Source: JANYCO01 sp031416415 (GTDB taxonomy: Bacteria; Bacteroidota; Bacteroidia; Cytophagales; Cytophagaceae). From it: a stretch of 64,000 nucleotides of DNA. Each line of letters begins with the position of its first letter. Within the stretch, counting starts at the first letter, position 1. The stretch spans positions 23,918-87,917 of the forward strand of contig JANOTP010000062.1 in assembly GCA_031416415.1 (NCBI GenBank), given 5' to 3'. Both the position numbers and the translations under genes were made by a program. This document shows positions 26,256 through 35,312 of the stretch, one piece after another. Below the pieces are notes generated by a model. The model was not told where the DNA came from. It saw nothing but the letters and a program-made list of their open reading frames with translations, and ran no database searches.

Positions 26256-26341
26256 AAGACAAAAAAAACGTGTCAAATTAACGTTGTCTTAAAACGCAAT
26301 TTTTAGTCAAAAAATATTTTTCAACATTTTTAAAATATTTT

Positions 26342-27574
26342 TTAAAATTCGACCTCAATTTGATTTCTTAAGAGATCTTCCATCGTTTCACGTTTACGAA
26401 TCAACACTGCTTTGCCATCTAAAATCATTACTTCAGCAGGTCTAAATCTTGAATTATAATTTGAACTCATACTAAAACCATAAGCTCCAGCATTGCGAAG
26501 GCAGACGACATCTCCTTCTCTCACCTCGTTCATCTCTATGTCCGTTCCAAAAGTATCTGTTTCACAAATATACCCTACCACATCATATGTTTTCATTAAG
26601 CCATGTGGCGTTGATACATTAAAGATGCTATGATAGGCATCGTACATCATAGGGCGTATTAAATGATTCAACCCTGAGTTTACTCCTACAAAAGTACATG
26701 CTGGCGTTTCTTTCACCACATTTACACTAGTAAAAAGAAAACCGCTCTCGCTTACCAAATATTTCCCTGGTTCAAACCATATTTCTAGTTCTCTTCCATA
26801 TCGTTTACAGAAAGAGCTAAAGGCGTCTTTCATTTTTCTACCCAAGTCTTCAACGTCTGTAGTATAATCGCCCTCTTTATAAGCTACTTTAAATCCACTA
26901 CCGAAGTCTAAAAATTTCAACTCCGTAAACATCATAGCGACTTGAAAAACAACTTCTGCCGCTTGAACAAAGGCGTCTGCACTTTTGAAATCGGAGCCAC
27001 TATGAACATGGACACCTGATATGTCTAATTTATACTGGTCGGTAAGCGTGTAAACTTGTGTAATTTGATCTATTGAAATTCCGAATTTGGAGCGTTTATG
27101 ACCAGTCATGATTTTTTTATTGCCGCCAGCATCGATATGGGGGTTAATCCGAATACAGATGGGATAACTACTTCCAAACTCTTGTCCAAATTTTTCTAGA
27201 AAAGGAAGATTGTCAATATTAACGGTTACCCTAAGCGAGACGGCTTCTCTGATCTCTTCGAAGTCCGAGCAATTTGGCGTAAACATTATATTGTCAGGAA
27301 GAAATCCTGCCATTAACGCTAGCTTAATTTCTTGGACAGATACTACATCTGCACCAGCACCGGCATTTCTAAGCACCTTCAGTACCGCTTGATTGGTAAG
27401 CGCCTTTGCAGCATATTTAATCCGTACATTAACACCTTCAAAAGCTTTTTTAAGATTTTGATATTGTGAAACTATCTTTCCTGCATCATATACATACAGT
27501 GGAGTGCCATATTCAGCACAAACATCCAGCACATTTATACCCTGGATCTGATATTGATCGTTTACTAATTGCAT
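26342..27574 (-). CDS. lysA: Diaminopimelate decarboxylase
   Basis: This PLP enzyme catalyses the last step of lysine synthesis, from meso-diaminopimelate. The fold-type III barrel has the PLP lysine in RIKYAAKALTN (K57), the HVHSGSD loop near 198, GSGFKVAY, EPGKYLVSESG near 295 and YNSRFRPAEVMI near the C-terminus. The length of 410 aa is normal. The start MQLVNDQYQIQGI fits the family. It is monocistronic and divergent from the trp leader. I saw no lysine riboswitch upstream. Confidence 0.95.
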   Translation of the reverse strand: MQLVNDQYQIQGINVLDVCAEYGTPLYVYDAGKIVSQYQNLKKAFEGVNVRIKYAAKALTNQAVLKVLRNAGAGADVVSVQEIKLALMAGFLPDNIMFTPNCSDFEEIREAVSLRVTVNIDNLPFLEKFGQEFGSSYPICIRINPHIDAGGNKKIMTGHKRSKFGISIDQITQVYTLTDQYKLDISGVHVHSGSDFKSADAFVQAAEVVFQVAMMFTELKFLDFGSGFKVAYKEGDYTTDVEDLGRKMKDAFSSFCKRYGRELEIWFEPGKYLVSESGFLFTSVNVVKETPACTFVGVNSGLNHLIRPMMYDAYHSIFNVSTPHGLMKTYDVVGYICETDTFGTDIEMNEVREGDVVCLRNAGAYGFSMSSNYNSRFRPAEVMILDGKAVLIRKRETMEDLLRNQIEVEF

Positions 27575-27658
27575 ATTACTAGTGTACCCATTTATATATA
27601 GTGTCGCAAGTTACATTGTTTTTATCTTGTTAGAAAAATAATTTTCTGGTCGCTTCCA

Positions 27659-27691
27659 TTTGCTCTTTTAATAAATATTTTATTATATTTG
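27659..27691 (+). promoter_or_regulatory. Promoter of the trpL-trpEG operon
   Basis: TTTG (27659-27662) and TATATTTG (27684-27691) are separated by 21 bp, an exact match to the Bacteroidota TTTG/TAnnTTTG consensus. Transcription would start about 27697-27700, just before the leader ATG at 27709. Confidence 0.75.
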
Positions 27692-27708
27692 AATCATAGA
27701 GTAAATAA

Positions 27709-27756
27709 ATGAGCAATTATAGAGTATATAGAAGTTGGTGGTGGCACATAAACTAA
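27709..27756 (+). CDS. trpL: trp operon leader peptide, 15 aa with three consecutive Trp
   Basis: The small ORF encodes MSNYRVYRSWWWHIN. Three TGG codons in a row (27736-27744) are very unlikely by chance and are the hallmark of a transcription-attenuation leader. It lies 18 bases after a strong promoter -7 box and 53 bases before a terminator hairpin that precedes trpE. When charged tRNA-Trp is scarce the ribosome should stall on the Trp codons. When it is plentiful the ribosome reaches the stop and covers downstream bases such as GTGAAC at 27765-27770. Confidence 0.88.
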   Translation: MSNYRVYRSWWWHIN

Positions 27757-27809
27757 ACGTTTTTGTGAACTTGTCCTATATATAATTAACAACTATAAAC
27801 ATTAATATT

Positions 27810-27839
27810 AAGGCTTGCTGTTCACGGCAGGCCTTTTTT
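27810..27839 (+). terminator. trp attenuator hairpin
   Basis: The stem AAGGCTTGC (27810-27818) / GCAGGCCTT (27827-27835), with one G-U pair and loop TGTTCACG, runs directly into TTTT (27836-27839). It lies 15 bp before trpE. The loop GTTCAC (27820-27825) is complementary to GTGAAC at 27765-27770, so an alternative pairing that competes with the hairpin is possible. I could not draw a complete antiterminator by eye. Confidence 0.82.
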
Positions 27840-27854
27840 AATTTTAATAACACT

Positions 27855-29267
27855 ATGAAGAAATACAAATTAAAAACCAATTACAGGAAAATACTAGCCG
27901 ATACCATTACGCCTGTTAGCATTTATTTAAAGCTACGTGATAAATATCCAAACAGCATATTATTAGAAAGTTCAGACTACCACGGCAACGAAGACATCTA
28001 TTCTTATATATGTTGCAAGCCAATTGCAAGCTTAAAAGTAGAAAACGGAACCTTACAATTAAATTATCCTGACAACACTCAGATTAATAAAAAAATAGTT
28101 CCTGAGTTGAACGTGACGGAAGAAATCGGAGCTTTTTCCCAGTCCTTTCAAGCAGATAAACTTGGTTTCCCCTTTATTACGGGAGGCATCTTTGGCTATT
28201 GCTCATATGACGCGGTTCGCTATTTTGAAGAAATTGAAATTGACACCTTCCCTTCCGACTATCGAAAGATACCTGATATACTTTATCATGTATACCGCTA
28301 TATAATTGTTTTCAACCATTTCAATAATGAAGTATTTATAATAGAAAATGGCTATGGTGAAGATAAAGAGAGTGACGTTGATAAAATAGAGGGCTATATT
28401 AGGAAAAGAGATTTTGCAACCTATCAATTTAATTTGATAGACCGAGAAGAATCTAATTTTACTGACAATGAATTTCTTAGCGTACTTCAAAAAGGAGTGG
28501 GTCATTGCCTTCGAGGTGACGTTTTTCAAATTGTACTCTCTAGAAGATTCTCTCGTCAATATAATGGTGATGATTTTAATGTATATAGAAGTCTACGCTC
28601 TATTAATCCTTCTCCCTACCTTTTTTATTTCGACTACGGAAGTTTTCGGATTTTCGGTTCTTCGCCTGAAGCACAGATAGTAGTAAAAAATGGAAAATCT
28701 ACTATTTACCCTATAGCTGGTACCTTCCGGCGTACAGGTGATGATAGTAAAGATTACGATTTGGCTAAAGAATTATTGAATGACCCAAAAGAAAATGCAG
28801 AGCATATAATGTTGGTAGATCTTGCTCGTAACGATCTAAGCCGTCATTGTGAAAATGTAAAAGTCGAAACCTTGAAAGAGGTCCAATATTATTCTCATGT
28901 AATACATCTTGTTTCAAAAGTTACCGGTGAGATGATCGAAAAAGAAAATTTTGCCAAAATTGTGGGTGATACCTTTCCTGCTGGTACACTTTCTGGTGCG
29001 CCCAAACATAATGCCATGCAAATTATAAATAGATTAGAGCATGGCAATCGTGGTTTTTATGGAGGTTGCATTGGTTATATGGGTTTTAATGGAGAGTTTA
29101 ATAGTGCTATCATGATCCGTTCTATTCTTAGCAAAGACAATGTGCTTTATTACCAAGCAGGAGCTGGCGTAGTGGCACTTTCATCTATTGAAAGCGAACT
29201 TCAAGAAGTAAATAATAAATTGGCCGCTTTAAAAAAGGCTATTATTGAGGCAGAAAAAATCAATTAA
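27855..29267 (+). CDS. trpE: Anthranilate synthase component I
   Basis: The enzyme converts chorismate plus ammonia to anthranilate, the first committed step of tryptophan synthesis. I call TrpE rather than PabB because the chorismate site reads YPIAGTFRRTG near 285 (PabB has Lys in PIKGT), the N-terminal tryptophan-feedback motif LLESS is at 36-40, and a Trp-rich leader precedes the gene. Other conserved segments are GDVFQIVLSRRF, FGSSPEAQIVV, EHIMLVDLARND, PAGTLSGAPK and QAGAGVVA. The length of 470 aa is normal. trpG follows 4 bp after the stop. Confidence 0.95.
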   Translation: MKKYKLKTNYRKILADTITPVSIYLKLRDKYPNSILLESSDYHGNEDIYSYICCKPIASLKVENGTLQLNYPDNTQINKKIVPELNVTEEIGAFSQSFQADKLGFPFITGGIFGYCSYDAVRYFEEIEIDTFPSDYRKIPDILYHVYRYIIVFNHFNNEVFIIENGYGEDKESDVDKIEGYIRKRDFATYQFNLIDREESNFTDNEFLSVLQKGVGHCLRGDVFQIVLSRRFSRQYNGDDFNVYRSLRSINPSPYLFYFDYGSFRIFGSSPEAQIVVKNGKSTIYPIAGTFRRTGDDSKDYDLAKELLNDPKENAEHIMLVDLARNDLSRHCENVKVETLKEVQYYSHVIHLVSKVTGEMIEKENFAKIVGDTFPAGTLSGAPKHNAMQIINRLEHGNRGFYGGCIGYMGFNGEFNSAIMIRSILSKDNVLYYQAGAGVVALSSIESELQEVNNKLAALKKAIIEAEKIN

Positions 29268-29271
29268 AAAA

Positions 29272-29847
29272 ATGGAAAAAATATTAATAATCGACAATTA
29301 CGATTCCTTTACTTATAACCTTGTACATATAGTTAAGAAACTAGGGTATGAAATTGACGTCTTTCGAAACGATAAAATAAGTATTGAAGAGGTAGGCAAC
29401 TATAAAAAAATCATGCTTTCCCCTGGACCAGGAATTCCTTCCGAAGCTGGTATCCTTCAAGAAGTGGTAAAGACGTATGCGTCTACTAAAAGCATTTTTG
29501 GCGTTTGCTTAGGGCAACAATGTATCGGTGAAGTATTTGGTGGAAAACTAACAAACCTAGACAAAGTTTTTCATGGAATTGCAACACCTATAAAACTTAC
29601 CAATAGCAAAGATCCACTATTATTTAAAGGGCTTCCAGATAGTTTCTTAGTGGGTCGCTACCATTCATGGGTAGTTGATACATCAGGCTTCCCCGAAGAC
29701 CAACTAGAAATAACGGCCGTAGATGATTCAGGAAAAATAATGGCTTTAAAACACAAATTTTTTGACGTGCGTGGCGTACAATTTCATCCCGAATCTATCT
29801 TAACAGAATATGGGGAGATGATTGTAGAAAACTGGCTAAAAAATTAA
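29272..29847 (+). CDS. trpG: Anthranilate synthase component II (glutamine amidotransferase)
   Basis: The class I glutaminase subunit supplies ammonia to TrpE. The nucleophile Cys is in GVCLGQQCIG (near residue 79) and the His-Glu pair in VQFHPES. KIMLSPGPGIPSEAG forms the oxyanion loop. The ATG at 29272 (MEKILIIDNYDSFTYN) is the canonical start; the in-frame ATG at 29245 lies inside trpE. The rest of the trp pathway is not next to it, so trpEG is a two-gene unit under the attenuator. Confidence 0.95.
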   Translation: MEKILIIDNYDSFTYNLVHIVKKLGYEIDVFRNDKISIEEVGNYKKIMLSPGPGIPSEAGILQEVVKTYASTKSIFGVCLGQQCIGEVFGGKLTNLDKVFHGIATPIKLTNSKDPLLFKGLPDSFLVGRYHSWVVDTSGFPEDQLEITAVDDSGKIMALKHKFFDVRGVQFHPESILTEYGEMIVENWLKN

Positions 29848-29854
29848 TGAACAA

Positions 29855-29911
29855 GGAACACAAAACAGAAAATAAAATTTAATTATTAAAATTTTCCCTC
29901 TTTTGTGTTCC
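29855..29911. terminator. Inverted repeat between convergent trpG and peroxiredoxin genes
   Basis: GGAACACAAAA (29855-29865) pairs perfectly with TTTTGTGTTCC (29901-29911), with an AT-rich interior that can also pair. It is plausible as a bidirectional terminator but less compact than others here. Confidence 0.55.
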
Positions 29912-29922
29912 CTGTTTACTCT

Positions 29923-30558
29923 TTACTTATTTGGCTGAGGAGTAATACGCAAATAAGGTTTTACTTTTTTAAACCCTTTTGGAAATTTAGTTATTGCCTC
30001 ATCGTCTTTTATAGAAGGGATAATTACAACATCTTGTCCATCCTTCCAATCGGCAGGAGTAGCCACACCGAAGTTGGCCGTCAACTGAAGAGAATCTATT
30101 ACTCTAAGAAGTTCTTCAAAATTCCTTCCTGTAGATGCAGGGTAAGAAATCATTAGTTTTATTTTCTTGTCAGCACCGATTATAAAAACGGAACGGACCG
30201 TAAACCTATCAGAAGCATTAGGGTGAATCATATCGTATAGATGAGCCACTTTTGCTTCAGGATCTGCTATGATTGGAAAATCTACAGTACACGATTGTGT
30301 TTCATTTATATCTTTTATCCAACCTTGATGTGATTCTACCCCGTCTACACTGATCGCTATTACTTTTACATTTCTCTTTGCAAATTCACCTTTTAAGTTT
30401 GCTAGTCTTCCTAATTCTGTTGTACAAACAGGCGTATAGTCTGCAGGGTGAGAAAATAAAACACCCCAACTCGTACCAAGCCAGTTGTGAAAACTAATGT
30501 TGCCTTCGGTAGTTTCAGTCGTGAAATCCGGAGCGATATCGCCTAATCTTAATGACAT
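29923..30558 (-). CDS. Peroxiredoxin, 1-Cys (Prx6-type), 211 aa
   Basis: This thiol peroxidase reduces hydroperoxides. The peroxidatic Cys45 lies in HPADYTPVCTTELG. The long C-terminal arm after DSLQLTANFGVATPADW and the length fit the Prx6 subgroup of the AhpC/TSA family. A second Cys near 90 (ETQSCTVDFP) is not at the classical resolving position. It is cytoplasmic and monocistronic. Confidence 0.92.
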   Translation of the reverse strand: MSLRLGDIAPDFTTETTEGNISFHNWLGTSWGVLFSHPADYTPVCTTELGRLANLKGEFAKRNVKVIAISVDGVESHQGWIKDINETQSCTVDFPIIADPEAKVAHLYDMIHPNASDRFTVRSVFIIGADKKIKLMISYPASTGRNFEELLRVIDSLQLTANFGVATPADWKDGQDVVIIPSIKDDEAITKFPKGFKKVKPYLRITPQPNK

Positions 30559-30760
30559 ATATTTATTTATTTTAGTTTACTATTGAATGTTTGTCTCTTG
30601 TAAAGTTATAAATTGATTTCATATTACAAAAGTTCCCCTATAAAACTAGTAGAGAATTTGCACTATTTATATAAATTGTAACAATACATTGATTTTCAGC
30701 GATATATCTGCTTGTAAAATTTAATATTTAAAACAATAAATTACCGGATGTGTCTTTCAC

Positions 30761-32389
30761 TTATACTTTAATTCCTGTCAGGTCAAAACAAAGACATAGA
30801 ATTTTATAGGGAAAGCCCTGGGTGTCGCAGACAGATTTATAACTAGTTCTTAAATTAATTTTATTCCCTTCTTTCCCAACTCTTGGATATTGTTCCGCTA
30901 AAAGGTCACCAGATCTCATATTATACCATAAATCTTGGCATTCGGATGTTTCTAAAAATTCAGGAGCAAAAAACATTTTATAATGTTTGCCTACCACTTC
31001 GTTTTCTTTGTAGCCCGTTATAGAAAGAAAATAATTGTTTACAGAAATAATAGTACCACTTATTTTAAGCTCTAACATTCCTATTTCTGACTCTTCCAGT
31101 GCTGACACTTTTTCCTCTATTTCCGTATTTTTCTTTTTCAATTCTTCTTGCACTCTATGAAAATCTTCTTGTGTAGCCTGCAACTCTTCAAGGTTTTGAC
31201 GCATTTCCTCTTCTTGTGCTTTTAATTCTTCCGCTCTAATATGGGATTCTTCCAAAAGCACTTTTGTCCGTTCATTTACTTTTGTTCCAGACATTGTAGC
31301 CGCAATACTATCAGACATTTTACCTATAAAGTCAAGCTCGAAACTTTCCAATTTTTTAAAAAAAGCTAACTCAAGTACTCCAATCACATTTTCATTTATC
31401 ATTAGAGGTCTAAAGCAGATACTTGATGGCAGTGCAGCTCCAAGCCCCGAAGTTATATTGAAATAAGATTTTGGAACTTCCGTAATATAAATAACATCTT
31501 TCTCTTCTAGGCATTGCCCTACAAGACCTTCTCCTTTTAGTATTTTTTTGTCAAAATATTTTTTTTTGTCATAAGCATAACACGCAGCCATTTTTAAATA
31601 AGGCTCACCCTCATCTAAAATGTGTTCAAATAATATTCCTTGATTAGCCCCAAGATATTTTACTGTAAAACGCATGATTTGATCATATAATTCTTCCGAA
31701 GTAAGGTGTAGCTGTCTTAAAATATCGCTCAACTCTGCAATTCCTATATTAGACCAATTACGCTTTCGCTCTTCCTCTGAATGTTTCTGAAGATTTTCAC
31801 GCATACTAAGTAACGCATTTCCTAAGCCATCATTTTTTGAGGCAGCATCAAATATAGAATTGTAATTCCCTTTTCCTATTTCATTTGCAAAAACAGTTTT
31901 ACTAGAAATGTCTTCAATCATTTCATTTAAAGCTAACTGCATAGCACCAATCTCATCTTTTCTTTTCACTTCAACAATTTCAATATCCTCGCCCTCTTTC
32001 ATTTTATTTAATACAGCTTGAATCATTTTTACTGGACCCGCAATTTGAAGTTGGTTTACAAAAAAGCTAACAATTCCAACTATTAATAAAAGTATCAACC
32101 CAACAGAAGAAACGACCAAAATGACAAACGTGGAAGTTTCCTTTTGCTGCTCGTACAATTTAAGATTTACATTTAAAAGTGTGGTTTCTTTATTAATTCT
32201 GAGGGCATCTTCTTTTATGTTTTTGTGAAACTGAGCAAAGGCATCTTTAGCTAGACTATCTGACGCTCTAATATTACCTATTTCTATAAAAATCACTACT
32301 GTAAAAACGAAAAAAAACACAGCCAAAACACTATATCCAACGGTTGATTTCCCAGATATGCTGAGCTTATTAATTAATTTGAAAGACAT
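30761..32389 (-). CDS. Membrane GAF-PAS sensor protein without kinase or cyclase domain, 542 aa
   Basis: Order: TM1 about 17-37; a short periplasmic helix region; TM2 about 88-112; a HAMP-like segment about 112-170 (MKEGEDIEIVEVKRKDEIG); GAF about 235-370 (GEGLVGQCLEEKDV, SGLGAALPSSICFRPL, GVLELAF); coiled coil 375-445 (EELKAQEEEMRQNLEEL); and a PAS domain about 440-540 (GMLELKISGTIISVNNYF, ITGYKENEVVGKH). No HisKA, HATPase, GGDEF, EAL or MCP domain follows. It may act as a partner of a separate kinase; its GAF and coiled coil are close to those of the kinase at 1-2174. There is no terminator or neighbour that identifies a partner. Confidence 0.85.
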   Translation of the reverse strand: MSFKLINKLSISGKSTVGYSVLAVFFFVFTVVIFIEIGNIRASDSLAKDAFAQFHKNIKEDALRINKETTLLNVNLKLYEQQKETSTFVILVVSSVGLILLLIVGIVSFFVNQLQIAGPVKMIQAVLNKMKEGEDIEIVEVKRKDEIGAMQLALNEMIEDISSKTVFANEIGKGNYNSIFDAASKNDGLGNALLSMRENLQKHSEEERKRNWSNIGIAELSDILRQLHLTSEELYDQIMRFTVKYLGANQGILFEHILDEGEPYLKMAACYAYDKKKYFDKKILKGEGLVGQCLEEKDVIYITEVPKSYFNITSGLGAALPSSICFRPLMINENVIGVLELAFFKKLESFELDFIGKMSDSIAATMSGTKVNERTKVLLEESHIRAEELKAQEEEMRQNLEELQATQEDFHRVQEELKKKNTEIEEKVSALEESEIGMLELKISGTIISVNNYFLSITGYKENEVVGKHYKMFFAPEFLETSECQDLWYNMRSGDLLAEQYPRVGKEGNKINLRTSYKSVCDTQGFPYKILCLCFDLTGIKV

Positions 32390-32561
32390 TTAAGTAACGT
32401 ATTTTTTAAATAAGGAGTATACCAAAACAGCCCTTTGATAGGCTAAAACAATCACAAATAGCTTGTACGTTTTCACAAAAAATAAGTTCTAAATAAAATT
32501 TCATACAAAATTCAGAAGCTAAGAATAGTTTTAGTAGCTATAAAGTGACGTATAGAAATAT

Positions 32562-34064
32562 TTATTTACAACTAATAGTCAGATCAGTTTCTAAGACAAT
32601 AGAAGTCCTTATTTCAATAGTACTTTTATTGATTTTTTCGGAAGAGCAGGTTCCCTTTGAAGCGCTGAAAGTATAATGTGAGTACTTTTTCAGGTCAACG
32701 GAATAATTTCCATTTACATCCGATTTAATTTGACGTGTGGTTTTCTCTATATTATTTTTTACAAAAATTATAGCATTAGGAACGATCAACCCTGTTACAT
32801 CCGTTACTTTACCATTTGCAGTGATGGTAATTATTTCATCGTGATGGGTTCCACTTCCATCCAACTCTAGTTGTATCTTAATTACACTTACTTGATGCCT
32901 ATCAAGTAAAGTATCGGGTATCTCAATCAAAAGAGGTTTATATCCTTTTCTATAAACATACATTTTATGCTCGGCCGTCCTATCCTGTACGTGTAAGGTA
33001 TAAGTACCGCCAATAACTGTGACCGAGCTGTCGACCTTTGCATCTTCTGTTTCGAGTAAAATTTTTGTATTATTAAGAACTTCAGTAGTGCCTTTTTTAT
33101 ATACAACACCTTTAATAAGTGAAGTATATGTTTTATTGAAAGTTGAAATCACATGCTCGCCACTAGAGGAAACCGCTGGGCCATTTGAATTGGCAGATAT
33201 ATGAGACGCATGATGCCTATGATGATGTTTTCCATCCAACGTCACTGTATCTTTTTTATGATGATGATTATGCGTTGGTTCAGGTTTTTTTACTACATCA
33301 GCTTTGGCAATAGCATCGGTTGATGGAGTAGGCTTATTGGCTTTTTCTTTTTTATTAATATTAAAAGACACTCCTAAGTTAACTCCATAAGTTGTATTTC
33401 GTTGTTTTTGATCACTAATACCTCCAAATGAGGCGATGGGAGTTCCGTTATAACTAGCTTCTTTATTAGCAGCGTTAGTAAGTGAATAGTCAATTTTAAA
33501 TCCAAAAACGAGCGCTGTTCTTTTAGAAATCCCGTACTCCAAATTCAACCCTAAAGGAACATCAATAACCATTTTTTTATAATAATTATTACCCGCTGGA
33601 GTTTGTGGTAAATCAAAAAAATTATCACCATATACTACCATCCCGCCTTCATATTTTAATAAATAAGACAACTGAACACCTGCAAATGGAACTAGTTTCG
33701 CTTTCTCTCCGATTGATAATGAATACCTAAGCACTAGTGGCAACTTTAAATAATCAAACCTTTTTTTACCTGTGTGTTCTACATTTAAGTTACCGTCTTT
33801 GCTGTGATACGACGATTTTATTTTCTGATTTTGAGAAGAATAAATAATGCCAGTCTGAATACCCACTCTACTAGAGAAGTCTTGTGTAAACGTAACTCCT
33901 GCACCACCAGAAAAAGTAGTAAGGTTTTTATTTACCGAATCTGACTTCATAGCAGGGTTGGCTATTGAACTTACTTGAGGAAAAAAAACAAAGCCTACTC
34001 TTGATTGTGCTATAGACAATTTAGCAGAAACTAGAATGAGTAAATAAATTACAATGTTCTTCAT
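32562..34064 (-). CDS. Outer-membrane barrel with His-rich linker and regulatory-like domains, 500 aa
   Basis: A signal peptide (about 1-19, ending LSIAQS) precedes a barrel of about 210 residues (RVGFVFFPQVSS, FSSRVGIQTGIIYSSQNQ, LPLVLRYSLSIGEKAKLVPF, TTYGVNLGVSFNINKKEK). Residues about 265-300 form a linker with clusters THNHHHKK and HHHRHHASH. Two Ig-like carboxypeptidase-regulatory domains follow (IKGVVYKKGTTEVLNNTKIL; TANGKVTDVTGLIVPNAIIF), ending with Cys-containing strands. The His clusters could bind Zn, Ni or Cu. The fold assignments come from pattern only. Confidence 0.78.
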   Translation of the reverse strand: MKNIVIYLLILVSAKLSIAQSRVGFVFFPQVSSIANPAMKSDSVNKNLTTFSGGAGVTFTQDFSSRVGIQTGIIYSSQNQKIKSSYHSKDGNLNVEHTGKKRFDYLKLPLVLRYSLSIGEKAKLVPFAGVQLSYLLKYEGGMVVYGDNFFDLPQTPAGNNYYKKMVIDVPLGLNLEYGISKRTALVFGFKIDYSLTNAANKEASYNGTPIASFGGISDQKQRNTTYGVNLGVSFNINKKEKANKPTPSTDAIAKADVVKKPEPTHNHHHKKDTVTLDGKHHHRHHASHISANSNGPAVSSSGEHVISTFNKTYTSLIKGVVYKKGTTEVLNNTKILLETEDAKVDSSVTVIGGTYTLHVQDRTAEHKMYVYRKGYKPLLIEIPDTLLDRHQVSVIKIQLELDGSGTHHDEIITITANGKVTDVTGLIVPNAIIFVKNNIEKTTRQIKSDVNGNYSVDLKKYSHYTFSASKGTCSSEKINKSTIEIRTSIVLETDLTISCK

Positions 34065-34187
34065 TTTGGGGTTCGTTTAATACCGGAGTAAATAAATGCT
34101 TAAAAACAGTGGTTTATTGTAACGCTCCGGCAAGCTGTTTTGATGATAGATACGCCTTTTAGGTGGTAGAGGTTAGAACAATAAACA

Positions 34188-34207
34188 CCTATCGTAATAC
34201 CGATGGG
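34188..34207. repeat. Short imperfect palindrome upstream of the His-rich barrel gene
   Basis: CCTATCG (34188-34194) faces CGATGGG (34201-34207) about 125 bp upstream of the gene start. It is a weak candidate operator; no -7 box was found nearby. Confidence 0.35.
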
Positions 34208-34283
34208 CAGTTGCAGAAAAATACGTATAAAAAATATCTGTGAATTTAATTAGCGAGTTAATAAGTATAAATCCAGCTATATA

Positions 34284-34318
34284 ATAAAAGAGGGCACTGT
34301 TTAGATGCCCTCTTTTAT
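34284..34318. terminator. 13-bp stem terminator after the lipoprotein gene
   Basis: ATAAAAGAGGGCA (34284-34296) and TGCCCTCTTTTAT (34306-34318) pair perfectly around a 9-base loop, just downstream of the minus-strand gene ending at 34336. Confidence 0.8.
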
Positions 34319-34335
34319 TTGTAAATCAATATCAA

Positions 34336-35172
34336 TTAATATATTACTATGCTATATGTTTTTCCGTTGGTATGAGTATACTTAGCATTTCTATCGCAGT
34401 CACCATCCCCATAATTAATGCTCCTCGAGCCATCAGGTGTAGTCAATGCAAAAGTACCACTTACGGGAACAAAGATCAAGCTAGTCCAGCATGCTCCTTT
34501 TACTTTGATATCAGTAGCTGTTAACGTATAGGTTACACCTTTAGACGTTATCCCATCTGCGGTACCATTTATAATGTATTCATCATCTGCAACAGCCAGA
34601 GTAGAAGAACCCGCAGACCATGCTCTAGTTTTACTAGCTCTCCAGGTAGTAATGCTTCCGTCAATTTGTGTAATTTTAGCATATCCCGAACCAGAAGTAT
34701 CAGTATCTAGTACAGTATAAACAATATGTCCAGCCCCATTAACACCAGTATTTGTTACCACTCTTTTTCCCTGAATTTTTTTACTGTTAACATAATAATT
34801 GTCTGTTTTGATAGTAATGATTGCACCTGTTGTTCTATAAGTATCGGTATAGGTAACATACAATTTTCCTTGTCTTAAACGTCCATCATTGCCTAAACAA
34901 CCCGTCGTACCAAAATCCAATGTAATTTTTTTATTAGTTCCGTCAAAGGTTACCGTTGCGCACCCCGCATGTATTCCGTCCGTTCGCAATTGTCCATTAC
35001 TACTCATAGCATCTTCCGAAACTTTTAAGGCATCGTCCATGTCGTCACGAACAGAATTTACTTCAGAAGTAATAGTGTAATCAGGGGTAGTATCATCTTT
35101 CTTTTTACAAGATGAAAAAATAATAGTGCTAAGCACAAAGGCAAAGGCTGCTGTTAAAATTTTATTTTTCAT
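34336..35172 (-). CDS. Hypothetical lipoprotein, 278 aa
   Basis: The lipoprotein signal (MKNKILTAAFAFVLSTIIF, lipobox SSC) is followed by KKKDD and a beta-rich domain with repeated long strands (VTFDGTNKKITLDFG, KLYVTYTDTYRTTGAIITIK, GVTYTLTATDIKVKGACW) and a C-terminal SINYGDGDCDRNAKYTHTNG. Such proteins are common and uncharacterised in Bacteroidota. It has its own terminator. Confidence 0.7.
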   Translation of the reverse strand: MKNKILTAAFAFVLSTIIFSSCKKKDDTTPDYTITSEVNSVRDDMDDALKVSEDAMSSNGQLRTDGIHAGCATVTFDGTNKKITLDFGTTGCLGNDGRLRQGKLYVTYTDTYRTTGAIITIKTDNYYVNSKKIQGKRVVTNTGVNGAGHIVYTVLDTDTSGSGYAKITQIDGSITTWRASKTRAWSAGSSTLAVADDEYIINGTADGITSKGVTYTLTATDIKVKGACWTSLIFVPVSGTFALTTPDGSRSINYGDGDCDRNAKYTHTNGKTYSIVIY

Positions 35173-35312
35173 GATTTTAAGGTTTTAGAACATTATATAC
35201 GATTTTAGTTCTTAGATGTTCTTACGAACCAATAGTTTAACCTGGCTTTAAAAATTTTTAAAAAAATACTAAAAAAAATACTAAATATCTGTAAATGAAA
35301 TATTTAGTATGA

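Larger units (their letters stand above)
26005..26341. other. Intergenic region upstream of the histone-like gene, 337 bp
   Basis: It holds the strong ribosome-binding site, a short palindrome TGATT/AATCA at about 26103-26119, a 23-bp imperfect direct repeat and the lysA terminator. I see no gene. The promoter of the histone-like gene must lie here, but no exact TAnnTTTG was found on the minus strand. Confidence 0.5.

Noticed and set aside
27855..29267. The gene being pabB (aminodeoxychorismate synthase)
   Set aside because: The active site has PIAGT rather than PIKGT, the Trp feedback motif LLESS is present, and a Trp leader precedes it.
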